From the NCBI RefSeq assembly GCF_019104725.1, contig NZ_JAHRXF010000002.1, positions 186,001-250,000 on the forward strand: a stretch of 64,000 bases of DNA, given 5' to 3'. Below the pieces are notes generated by a model that was not told the origin of the DNA, searched no databases, and saw only the letters and a program-made list of their open reading frames with translations. Shown piece after piece: positions 16,468 through 24,167 of the stretch. Numbering within the stretch: position 1 is the stretch's first letter; every line of letters starts with the position of its first letter. Source of the DNA: Streptomyces corallincola. GTDB taxonomy: Bacteria; Actinomycetota; Actinomycetes; Streptomycetales; Streptomycetaceae. A program made the translations under genes and the position numbers.

Positions 16468-19401
16468 ATGCGAGCACCGGTGCAGATGAAGCGGCCTCGG
16501 CGCACAGGCAGGCAGACGGCCCCCCGGGGGACCGCCGGACGGACCCCCGTGGAGACCCAGGCCCCCGTGGGCACCGGCCGCCCCACCCATGTACGCAACC
16601 GGCTGATCGTCGCCGTCGCCGTGGTGGCCGCCGCCGTCGCCGGAGCGGGCGCCCCCGCGCTGCTCACCGCCTCCGGGAACCTCAACGACTCCCAGCGCCT
16701 CGCCACCCTCGCGGCCCGCACCCAGGACGCGCTGGCCCTCGCCGGTGCCCTCGCGGACGAACGCGACCAGGTCACCGCGTACGTCGCCGCCGGGCGCCCC
16801 AAGGACAAGGCGCCCGCCGAGCAGCAGAGCGCCCGCGTGGACCGCCGGATCGAGGACCTGCGCGCCGACACCGGCATCCCCGCCGCGCTCCGCACCGACC
16901 TCGACGGCATCGCCGCCGTCCGCCGCGCCGCCCTCACCGGCACCACCGACGCGCTCCGCACCCACCAGGGCTACTCGGCCACCCTCACCGAACTGCACCG
17001 GCTCACCGAGCAGTTGGCGCAGGCGACCCCGCCGCGCGCCGGTGCCGGGGGCGCCGCGCTGGCCCAACTCGACACCGCCGTACAGCAGTCCGCCGCCGCA
17101 CGCGGCCTGCTGCTCGCCGCGCTCGGCGTGCCGACCACCACCCGCACCACCATCGACCCGGTCACCGGCCTGCCGGTCACCACCACATCCCCGACGGAGA
17201 GCGGGCGCAAGGAGCGCGACGCGCTGACCGCCGCCGCCCAGCAGGCGAGACTGCGCGCCGACGCCGCCCTCGGCGCGTTCCGCGACACCGCGCCCGCCGC
17301 CGCGCTGGACGCCTACGACTCCACCGTCACCGGCTCCGACGTCAACTCCGCCGACAAGTACCTCGCCGCCCTCACCGACCAGCCGGTGTTCAGCGACGCC
17401 GACGCGGCCACCGACCCCAAGCGCCTGGACACCGCGCTGTCCGGCCGGATCGACGTCATGCGCGGCACCGAGGCCGCCCTGTACGACCGCCGGACCAAGG
17501 ACCTCGCCCGGCTCCGCGACGACGACGTCACCGCCCTGGAGATCCGCGTCGCCGTGCTCGGCGTGCTGATCCTGGTCACCCTCGGCGTCGCCACCGCGTC
17601 CGCCCGCACCCTCACCCGCCCGCTGTCCGTGCTCCGGCGCGGCTCCGCCCGGCTCGCCGGGGCCGAGGACCCGGCCGCCGAGGAGCCGATCGCCTTCACC
17701 GGCCGCGACGACGAGTTCGCCCAGGTCGTCCGCTCCGTCAACGCCCTGCACACGCACGCCCGTTCACTGCACGAGCGGATCGGCACCCTGGAGGCCGACC
17801 GCAAGCACCTGGTCGGCCAGCGGCAGAAGATGGCCGACGCCCGCGAGGGACTGCGCGCCGAACTTGCCGAATCCGCAGCCCACTTGGAGCGGCTGCGCGG
17901 CAGCATCGGCGGCACGTTCGTGAACCTCGCGCTGCGCACCCTCGGCCTGGTCGAGCGCCAACTCGCCGTCATCGAGGGCCTGGAGGAGCGCGAGCAGGAC
18001 CCCGAGCGGCTCGCCACCCTGTTCAAACTGGACCACTTCGCCACCGTCATGCGGCGGCACAGCGAGAACCTCCTCGTCCTCGCCGGTACCGAACACGTCC
18101 AGCAGCACCCCGGCCCGGTCCCGCTGGTGGACGTGGTCCGCGCGGCCGTCAGCGAGATCGAGCGGTACGAGAGGGTGCGCATCGCCGCGCTGCCCCCGCA
18201 CACGCACCTCGCGGGCTTCGCCGCCGACGACCTCTCCCATCTGCTCGCCGAACTCATGGAGAACGCCACCTCGTTCTCCCCGCCCGACCTCCCCGTGGAG
18301 GTCTCCGGCTGGCTGATGGAGACCGGCGAGGTCATGCTCTCCGTGCAGGACGAGGGCATCGGCCTGGCCGACGACCGCCTCGACCGCGTCAACGCCCGCC
18401 TCGCCGCCTTCGACCCCGAGACGCCGTACGAGCAGGAGGCCGAGGACGGCCTCGGCCTCGGGCTGTACGTCGTCGCCCGCCTCGCCCACCGGCACGACGT
18501 ACGTGTGCAGCTCCGGGAGCAGAAGCAGGGCGGGGTCGCCGCCGTCGTCGTCCTGCCCGCCACGCTCCTCGCACAGGCACCGGCCGCGCCCGTACCCCCT
18601 CCGGCCGCGCACGCCGACACCGGCCGGACCTTCTCCCTGCCGGGTGCCGACGCCGAGGCCAACTCCAATGTCCTGCCCACCCGTTCACCGCACCGCGACC
18701 CGCTGATCGCCCTGGCGGAACGCGCGGCCCGCACGGCGGAGAAGGACGACACCGCACCGGAGCCCCCCGCTCCCGAGGCCGCGGAGGCGCCCCCGGCCGC
18801 CGAGGCCCCCGCAGAGCCCCCCGCTGTCCAGGCCCCCGCCGAGGCGCCCGCCCCGGCCGCGGAACCCCCCGCCCCGGCCGACCCCGCCGAGGCCCACGTC
18901 CGTCCCGAGGAGTCCGCGCCGGTCACCCCCGAGATCCCCGCACGGCCGAAGGCCCCCGCGGAGACCCCGGCCGAGACCACGATGGAACTCCTGCTGCCGG
19001 ACCCGGCCCGCGAGACCCCCGGCACCGCCGGGACCGTGCGCGCCCCCGGCCACCCGTCCACCCCGGAGCCCGCCACCGCCGTCGAGCCCCGCCACCCGGA
19101 GATCCCCGGAACCCCCGAGCCCTCGGAATCCGCCGCGCCCGGCACCCCGCCCGCCGACCCCGCCGACCCGGCCGAGGCCGACGAGGTGACCGACAAGGGG
19201 CTGCCCAAGCGCACGCCCAGGGTCGCCGCGCCCGCCGCCCCGCCCCGCCAGCGCACCGGAGGGGTGGACGCCGAGGCGCTGCGCCGCAGGCTCGGCGGCT
19301 TCCGGCAGGGAGCGCGGGCCGGATACCGGGACGTCGAGGCGGAGCACGCGGAACGCACCGAAGAAGCCACGGGGGGCACAGTCGAGGAGGCAAGCAGTTG
19401 A
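16468..19401 (+). CDS. cvnA: Conservon sensor-kinase-like protein CvnA
   Basis: 977 residues. Membrane segment at about 45-68, a long extracellular helical sensor (NIT-like: LADERDQVTAYVAAG, QQSAAARGLLLAAL), second span near 361-385, HAMP, a helical region with LDHFATVMRRHSENLLVLAG, and a HATPase with ELMENATSFSPP (about 595) and DGLGLGLYVVARLAHRH (about 661). The last 300 residues are a Pro/Ala/Glu-rich tail ending near a basic FRQGARAGYRD segment. In conservons it works with CvnB, CvnC and the GTPase CvnD in a membrane-associated complex. Start ATG 16468 has only a very close AGGA; GTG 16480 is an alternative. Stop overlaps cvnB. Confidence 0.92.
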   Translation: MRAPVQMKRPRRTGRQTAPRGTAGRTPVETQAPVGTGRPTHVRNRLIVAVAVVAAAVAGAGAPALLTASGNLNDSQRLATLAARTQDALALAGALADERDQVTAYVAAGRPKDKAPAEQQSARVDRRIEDLRADTGIPAALRTDLDGIAAVRRAALTGTTDALRTHQGYSATLTELHRLTEQLAQATPPRAGAGGAALAQLDTAVQQSAAARGLLLAALGVPTTTRTTIDPVTGLPVTTTSPTESGRKERDALTAAAQQARLRADAALGAFRDTAPAAALDAYDSTVTGSDVNSADKYLAALTDQPVFSDADAATDPKRLDTALSGRIDVMRGTEAALYDRRTKDLARLRDDDVTALEIRVAVLGVLILVTLGVATASARTLTRPLSVLRRGSARLAGAEDPAAEEPIAFTGRDDEFAQVVRSVNALHTHARSLHERIGTLEADRKHLVGQRQKMADAREGLRAELAESAAHLERLRGSIGGTFVNLALRTLGLVERQLAVIEGLEEREQDPERLATLFKLDHFATVMRRHSENLLVLAGTEHVQQHPGPVPLVDVVRAAVSEIERYERVRIAALPPHTHLAGFAADDLSHLLAELMENATSFSPPDLPVEVSGWLMETGEVMLSVQDEGIGLADDRLDRVNARLAAFDPETPYEQEAEDGLGLGLYVVARLAHRHDVRVQLREQKQGGVAAVVVLPATLLAQAPAAPVPPPAAHADTGRTFSLPGADAEANSNVLPTRSPHRDPLIALAERAARTAEKDDTAPEPPAPEAAEAPPAAEAPAEPPAVQAPAEAPAPAAEPPAPADPAEAHVRPEESAPVTPEIPARPKAPAETPAETTMELLLPDPARETPGTAGTVRAPGHPSTPEPATAVEPRHPEIPGTPEPSESAAPGTPPADPADPAEADEVTDKGLPKRTPRVAAPAAPPRQRTGGVDAEALRRRLGGFRQGARAGYRDVEAEHAERTEEATGGTVEEASS

Positions 19402-19892
19402 CCGCGCCCAGTACCTTCGGGCTGAGCAGTGAGGCCCGCAACCTGCACTGGCTGCTGACCAATCTGGTCGAGGAGGTCCCCGGCATCCAGTCCGTCGCCG
19501 TGGTCTCCTCCGACGGCCTGCTCCTGCTCTCGTCCGACCCCGCCCACGCCGCGCGCGGGACGGCGGGCGGGACCAGGGGTCCCCGCGGCTCCTCGGCCGA
19601 CCTCGCCACCATCGTGTCCGGCATCGGCAGCCTCACCGTCGGCGCCGCCCGGCTGATGGACAGCGGCGCGGTCCGGCACACGATGGTCGCCATGAACGAG
19701 GGCAGCCTGTTCGTCATGTCCATCAGCGACGGCTCGCTGCTCGGTGTGCACGGCGCCGCCGAGTGCGACATGAGCGTCGTGGCGTACCACATGGCCCTCT
19801 TCGTGGGCCGCGCCGGACACGTCCTGACCCCCGAACTCCGCGACGAGCTGCGCGAGTCCCTGGAGGCCGAGTCCGCCGGGAGCGCCCGATGA
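19398..19892 (+). CDS. cvnB: Conservon roadblock/LC7 protein CvnB
   Basis: 164 residues of roadblock/LC7 (MglB-like) type: LSSEARNLHWLLTNLVEEVPGIQSVAVVSSDGLLLL, IGSLTVGAARLM and VVAYHMALFVGRAG. Such proteins act as activators or scaffolds for small Ras-like GTPases, here CvnD. The start is TTG at 19398, overlapping the cvnA TGA and preceded by GGAGG. A Gly/Arg-rich insert (HAARGTAGGTRGPRGSSA) interrupts the domain. Confidence 0.92.
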   Translation: MTAPSTFGLSSEARNLHWLLTNLVEEVPGIQSVAVVSSDGLLLLSSDPAHAARGTAGGTRGPRGSSADLATIVSGIGSLTVGAARLMDSGAVRHTMVAMNEGSLFVMSISDGSLLGVHGAAECDMSVVAYHMALFVGRAGHVLTPELRDELRESLEAESAGSAR

Positions 19893-20320
19893 GCGATCCG
19901 GCCGGGCGGAAACAGCTCCCGGTGCGCGGCGGCGACCGCAGGCCCGCCCGCGTCCGTCCCTACTCGCTGACCGGCGGCCGTACCCGCTTCGGCCACGTCC
20001 TGCTGGTGGAGACGTTCGTCGCGGCGACCTCCGCGACGGAGGCGCTGGAGGCCGCCGAGGAGCGCAGGGAGCTGCCGACGGGCACGCTCGCCGGGGTCAT
20101 GCCCGAGATGCGGGCCATCGTCGAAGTCTGCCGCCGGATGCGCACGGTGGCCGAGATCGCCGCGCTGCTGAGGATGCCGCTCGGCGTGGTCCGGGTCCTG
20201 CTGAGCGACCTCGCGGACCAGGGAAAGATCCGTGTGTACGGCACGGGGACCGGACACGGCACCGGCCGCCCGGACCGCGCGCTGCTGGAAAGGGTGCTGA
20301 GTGGACTCCGCCGTCTCTGA
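19889..20320 (+). CDS. cvnC: Conservon DUF742 protein CvnC
   Basis: 143 residues with the DUF742 winged-helix-like pattern: RVRPYSLTGGRTRFGHVLLVETFV, MPEMRAIVEVCRRMRTVAEIAALLRMPLGVVRVLLSDLADQGKIRV. Its ATG overlaps the cvnB stop (ATGA) and its 3' end overlaps cvnD by 20 bp. Part of the CvnABCD signalling complex. Confidence 0.92.
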   Translation: MSDPAGRKQLPVRGGDRRPARVRPYSLTGGRTRFGHVLLVETFVAATSATEALEAAEERRELPTGTLAGVMPEMRAIVEVCRRMRTVAEIAALLRMPLGVVRVLLSDLADQGKIRVYGTGTGHGTGRPDRALLERVLSGLRRL

Positions 20321-20984
20321 CGCCACCGGTGTCGATGCCCGCCCCGGAGGGCTCCCCGTGTCCGCCGGGCTCACCGGGCCCACCGGGTTCGTCCTGCCCG
20401 ACGAGGCCCCGAAGTCCTGGCAGGAGGACCGCACCCGCGCCCCCGTCGCCACCAAGATCCTGGTGGCGGGCGGCTTCGGCGTCGGCAAGACCACCCTGGT
20501 CACCACCGTCTCGGAGATCACGCCGCTGGAGACCGAGGCGCTGATGACCGAGGCGAGCGCGGACACCGACGACCTGACCGCCACCCCGGACAAGGTGACC
20601 ACCACGGTCGCTATGGACTTCGGGCGCCTCACGCTCGACGACGACCTCGTCCTCTACCTGTTCGGCACGCCCGGCCAGGAGCGCTTCTGGTTCATGTGGG
20701 ACGACCTCGCGCGCGGCGCGATCGGCGCGGTCGTCCTGGCCGACACCCGCCGTCTGAAGGACTGCTTCCCCGCGCTGGACTACTTCGAGAGCCGCGGCCT
20801 GCCGTACGTCGTCGCCGTCAACCACTTCGACGGCAGCGAGCCGTTCGACCCGGCGGACGTCCGGGAGGCCCTGACCGTCCCGCCGCACGTCCCCGTCATG
20901 ATCATGGACGCGCGGCGCCGGATCTCGGCGATCGAGACCCTGCTGGCCCTGGTGGCCCACGCCCTGGACGAGACCCCCGAGTAG
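20301..20984 (+). CDS. cvnD: Conservon Ras-like GTPase CvnD
   Basis: 227 residues. G1 loop GGFGVGKTT after a 45-residue N-terminal extension, G3-like FGTPGQERFWFMW, G4-like NHFDG, and a long C-terminal helix. It is the GTPase of the conservon and is the output switch of the CvnA-C complex in the models for this family. GTG at 20301 starts inside the end of cvnC. No lipid-anchor cysteine is visible at the C-terminus. Confidence 0.93.
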   Translation: MDSAVSDATGVDARPGGLPVSAGLTGPTGFVLPDEAPKSWQEDRTRAPVATKILVAGGFGVGKTTLVTTVSEITPLETEALMTEASADTDDLTATPDKVTTTVAMDFGRLTLDDDLVLYLFGTPGQERFWFMWDDLARGAIGAVVLADTRRLKDCFPALDYFESRGLPYVVAVNHFDGSEPFDPADVREALTVPPHVPVMIMDARRRISAIETLLALVAHALDETPE

Positions 20985-21051
20985 CCCCGGCCCGCCCCCC
21001 GACCAGTTTGAGCAGCACCGATCATCACCGATCAAGGAGTGCCCCACCGGT

Positions 21052-22305
21052 ATGCGGAAGATACTCGTCGTCGGAGCCGGTCAGTCCGGTCTCCAGCTCG
21101 CCCTCGGCCTCCAGTCGCACGGCTACGAGGTCACCCTGATGTCGAACCGGACCGCGGACGAGATCCGCTCCGGCCGGGTCATGTCCACGCAGTGCATGTT
21201 CGACACGGCACTCGGGCACGAGCGCGACCTCCAGATCGACTTCTGGGAGTCGCAGGCACCGAGGATCGAGGGGCTCGGCGTCTCCGTCGCCGCCCCCGGC
21301 TCGCACGACCCCGGCCCCACCGAGCGGATCATCGACTGGGTCGGCCGCCTCGACGGCTACGCCCAGTCCGTGGACCAGCGGGTCAAGATGGCCGGGTGGA
21401 TGGACACCTTCGCCCAGCGCGGCGGCCAGCTCGTCATCCACGGCGCCGCCGTCGGAGACCTCGACTACTTCTCCCGCACCTACGACCTCGTCCTGGTCGC
21501 CGCGGGCAAGGGCGAGCTGGTCTCGATGTTCGCCCGCGACCCCGAGCGCTCCCCGTACGACCGCCCGCAGCGCGCCCTCGCCGTCTCCTACGTGCACGGC
21601 CTCGGCCCGCGCCCGGAGCACCCCGACTTCGACGCCGTCCGCTGCAACCTCGTACCCGGCGTGGGCGAGCTGTTCGTGATGCCGACGCTGACCACCTCGG
21701 GCCGGGCCGACATCCTGTTCTGGGAGGGCGTGCCCGGCGGCCCGCTCGACGCGTTCGACGGCGTACGCGACCCGGCCGAGCACCTGGCCCTCACCCTGGA
21801 GCTGATGGAACGCTTCACGCCGTGGGAGTACGCGCGGGCCACCCGTGTCGAACTCACCGACGCGGGCGGCACGTTGGCCGGCCGCTACGCCCCGACCGTG
21901 CGCAACCCGGTCGCCGTCCTGCCCTCCGGCGGCCTCGCCCTCGGCGTCGCGGACGTCGTCGTCGCCAACGACCCGATCACCGGCCAGGGTTCCAACTCGG
22001 CCGCCAAGTGCGCCGCCGCCTACCTCGGCGCCATCCTGGAACACGGCGACAAACCGTTCGACGCGGACTGGATGCGCTCCGCCTTCGACCGCTACTGGGC
22101 CACCGCCCGGCACGTCACCAAGTGGACCAACACCATGCTCGCCCCGCCCCCCGGGCACGTCCTCGACCTCATCGGCGCCGCCGGACAGCTTCAGCCGGTC
22201 GCCGACCGCTTCGCCAACGGCTTCGACGACCCGGCCGACTTCGAGAACTTCTTCTACGACCCGGAGAAGACCGGCGCCTACCTGACCTCGGTCGCGGGGG
22301 CCTGA
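21052..22305 (+). CDS. StyA-like FAD-dependent styrene/indole monooxygenase family protein
   Basis: 417 residues. N-terminal FAD-binding Rossmann motif ILVVGAGQSGLQLALGL, then RTADEIRSGRVMSTQCMFDTAL typical of StyA/IndA proteins, and a C-terminal GQGSNSAAKCAAAYLGAIL flavin motif. Such enzymes epoxidise styrene or indole with FADH2 supplied by a separate reductase; none is next to it. AAGGAG lies upstream of the ATG. It begins 67 bp after cvnD on the same strand, so it may be the last gene of the conservon operon, and it converges on the atropopeptide P450. The substrate here is unknown. Confidence 0.85.
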   Translation: MRKILVVGAGQSGLQLALGLQSHGYEVTLMSNRTADEIRSGRVMSTQCMFDTALGHERDLQIDFWESQAPRIEGLGVSVAAPGSHDPGPTERIIDWVGRLDGYAQSVDQRVKMAGWMDTFAQRGGQLVIHGAAVGDLDYFSRTYDLVLVAAGKGELVSMFARDPERSPYDRPQRALAVSYVHGLGPRPEHPDFDAVRCNLVPGVGELFVMPTLTTSGRADILFWEGVPGGPLDAFDGVRDPAEHLALTLELMERFTPWEYARATRVELTDAGGTLAGRYAPTVRNPVAVLPSGGLALGVADVVVANDPITGQGSNSAAKCAAAYLGAILEHGDKPFDADWMRSAFDRYWATARHVTKWTNTMLAPPPGHVLDLIGAAGQLQPVADRFANGFDDPADFENFFYDPEKTGAYLTSVAGA

Positions 22306-22405
22306 CCGCTCGTCCGGTGCGGCGGACGGCGGCCAGGGCGCCCGGCGCAGGCCGCGGTGAACGCCGCCCGCCGAGCCGCTGACCGCGCAACCCCTCCTGG
22401 CTTCC

Positions 22406-23470
22406 TCACGAATCGGGTGTGTTCTTTGAGTGGACGATACGCACGTTTTCCACACCCATGAGCCCCGTGAGCGGAACGCGCGCGGACTTCTGGGCAGGGT
22501 CCACGATCAGCCCGCTGGAGCGCACTTTATCCAGGAGCATTTCCGCGAGGGGGAGTACCATATGGCGTCCCCAGCACCGCTCGCTGGCGTGACCGAACGG
22601 GATGTATCCAGGGGTGTTTTCCGGATCGAGTTCCGCCCAGCGTTCGGGACGGAATTCTTCGGGCCGGTCCCAGAGTGCGGGATCACGGTGGCTGAGAATG
22701 GGGAGTACGAGGATGTCGTCCTGCGGAAGAATGCGACTGTCTATTACCGGGTATTCTGGTGACGCGTTGCGGAGGATATTCCAGCTCGGTGGCAGCATGC
22801 GCAACGATTCATGGATAATGTGCCGGTTCGGAGTGTCGTCACCGAATGGAGCTCCCAGCCACATCGCGTTGGCCACCAGTGTGGAGACGGTGAAGCAGAC
22901 CGGGGCGGCCGTGCGCCGGTACAGACCCATGCCGTAGCGCCGCTCGGCATAGGTCTTCGCACCAAGACTGAGACCACCGAGGTGTGTGTGCCCGGCCCTG
23001 CGGCGCGAGGTCGGAAGGGCGGCCCCGAGGGTGATGGCGGTCCAGGTGAGCCTGGTGGTCAGCTCCAGGGCGCGGTCCATCAGAATCCGCAGCCGGTAGG
23101 GGTCGGCGCCGAGGATCAGATCCCGCAGGTAGATGTGGCCCACGTGCGGCCACGGGCCCGCCAGGTCACGCTGGTCGGCTGCGGCCTCCTTCAGCGCGGC
23201 TCGTACGTCCTTGCCGATGGCCTGCATCTGGGTGGAGGCCTGTGAGTGTGGGATGGAGCGTCCCAGCAGCGGCTTGAACGTGGGGCGTTCCGTCTTCGTG
23301 GCCGGCCTGGCCGCGAGTATCCGGTCGATGACCTCGGGCCCCGCGACGCCGATGGTGTCGGGTTCGAGACGGAACACATCCTGGCCGAGATGCTGCCGCA
23401 GGAGAGCTTCCAGCCTCGGGGCGAAAACCGTCACCCGATCGAAATTTCTGGTATCGGAGGACGACTGCAT
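22406..23470 (-). CDS. Atropopeptide-type cytochrome P450
   Basis: 354 residues, short for a P450. The K-helix ExxR is E221-S-L-R224, the PERF-like motif is FRPERW (273-278), and the haem loop is PFGHASERCWG with ligand Cys299. The canonical I-helix AGxD/ET motif is missing: the region before ExxR reads VCFTVSTLVANAM. No ferredoxin or reductase gene is adjacent. GGAG precedes the ATG at 23470. It lies 110 bp downstream of the precursor gene on the same strand, with a hairpin between. In tryptorubin biosynthesis one P450 builds the C-C and C-N bridges of the hexapeptide; this is the inferred role. Base composition looks less GC-biased than in the neighbours. Confidence 0.9.
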   Translation of the reverse strand: MQSSSDTRNFDRVTVFAPRLEALLRQHLGQDVFRLEPDTIGVAGPEVIDRILAARPATKTERPTFKPLLGRSIPHSQASTQMQAIGKDVRAALKEAAADQRDLAGPWPHVGHIYLRDLILGADPYRLRILMDRALELTTRLTWTAITLGAALPTSRRRAGHTHLGGLSLGAKTYAERRYGMGLYRRTAAPVCFTVSTLVANAMWLGAPFGDDTPNRHIIHESLRMLPPSWNILRNASPEYPVIDSRILPQDDILVLPILSHRDPALWDRPEEFRPERWAELDPENTPGYIPFGHASERCWGRHMVLPLAEMLLDKVRSSGLIVDPAQKSARVPLTGLMGVENVRIVHSKNTPDS

Positions 23471-23494
23471 CGCTGCTTCTCCAAACTGGTCTGA

Positions 23495-23534
23495 GCGGGT
23501 GCCCGACGGCTCAGAAGAACCGCAGGGCACCCGC
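23495..23534 (-). terminator. Intercistronic hairpin between precursor and P450 (attenuator-like)
   Basis: GCGGGTGCCC (23495-23504) pairs perfectly with GGGCACCCGC (23525-23534) around a 20-base loop; a second small stem CCTTTC/GAAAGG lies at 23551-23567. No T-run follows in the direction of transcription, so it more likely lowers P450 expression relative to the precursor, or protects the upstream mRNA, than ends transcription completely. Confidence 0.6.
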
Positions 23535-23580
23535 CCGGCCTACTGGCCGACCTTTCCGCGAGAAAGGACGGATGAGGGGA

Positions 23581-23661
23581 TCAGAACCAGATGTACCAGG
23601 CGTGCGCCTTCAGGCTCTTCTCGGCGGAGAGCTTGTTCTTGAGCGAGAGAAGCTTCCTCAT
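23581..23661 (-). CDS. Atropopeptide (tryptorubin-like) RiPP precursor peptide
   Basis: A 26-residue peptide. The 20-residue leader reads MRKLLSLKNK then LSAEKSLKAH: basic, helical and rich in Leu/Lys. The final six residues are AWYIWF. Tryptorubin A derives from an AWYIWY core, so this core differs only in its last residue (Phe for Tyr), and a tryptorubin B-like product is expected if memory of that structure is right. GGGGA lies four bases before the ATG. The stop directly follows the core, so no follower exists; only leader removal would be needed. The P450 gene follows on the same strand. No peptidase or exporter is adjacent, as is normal for this class. Confidence 0.92.
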   Translation of the reverse strand: MRKLLSLKNKLSAEKSLKAHAWYIWF

Positions 23662-23762
23662 TTTTCCCCACTTTCTCTGAGCGTTGCCGAAATTCACTGA
23701 CGCTTCTGACCGCAGTCCGAAAGGCTGCCGTCTCGGCGCTGGCAGGCAGTCAAGCCCACGGC

Positions 23763-23776
23763 TGACAGCCCTGTCA
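23763..23776. promoter_or_regulatory. Palindrome upstream of the precursor gene
   Basis: TGACAG-CC-CTGTCA, a perfect 6+6 inverted repeat, lies about 100 bp upstream of the precursor ATG. On the minus strand it contains TTGACA, which could act as a -35 box; a second TTGACT is close by. No clear -10 was found, so it is only a candidate operator or promoter. Confidence 0.35.
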
Positions 23777-24130
23777 ATGATGCTTTGTCGACCGCTCCTG
23801 GCGGCGGGTCGCCGGCTCAATGCATAAGTGAGGAACCAGTCCGTCCCTTCACGGCCCGCGACCATGTACTTTCCGGGAGAAGCCACCTGGCGGCGGGTGC
23901 GGGACACGAGGCGTCCGGCCGGTTTCTGAACCTTTTCGACGGTCGTGCCCGTGCACACCATGACGGGTTGTGGACAGCCCGCGCCGGGGGCCGGCCCCCG
24001 GCGCGGCCGTGCTCGCGTGACGGCATTCCACGCCCGCGGGTCGCATCGAGGCGGGAGACGTCTTGGAGCTGAGCGAGCGCCGACACGACATTCAGGTCTC
24101 CGCGCGGGCGGCGCCGGACGGTGACAGTCG
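23777..24130. other. Gene-free interval between the RiPP locus and the NlpC/P60 gene
   Basis: Frames here have no family-like sequence and no ribosome binding site worth naming. The stretch separates the less GC-biased RiPP locus from the normal backbone and probably marks one edge of the inserted DNA; no att-like repeat or transposase remnant is visible. Confidence 0.5.
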
Positions 24131-24165
24131 CGGCAGGCGGCAGGCGGCAGGCGGCAGGCGGCAGG
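24131..24165 (+). repeat. Five tandem copies of a heptanucleotide
   Basis: CGGCAGG is repeated five times without change directly downstream of the stop codon of the NlpC/P60 gene (minus strand). Likely slippage-generated, and possibly variable among strains. Confidence 0.85.
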
Positions 24166-24167
24166 CG

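Noticed and set aside
16173..16961. A 262-codon minus-strand frame in front of cvnA
   Set aside because: It overlaps the start of cvnA and has only low-complexity Ala/Ser/Arg sequence; no ribosome binding site.
22406..23470. P450 interpreted as a conservon CvnE
   Set aside because: It is on the opposite strand, separated by the monooxygenase, and is preceded by its own RiPP precursor gene; the atropopeptide reading explains it better.
24131..24165. Heptamer tract as a CRISPR-like array
   Set aside because: The unit is 7 bp with no spacers; it is a simple tandem repeat. No CRISPR array was seen anywhere.
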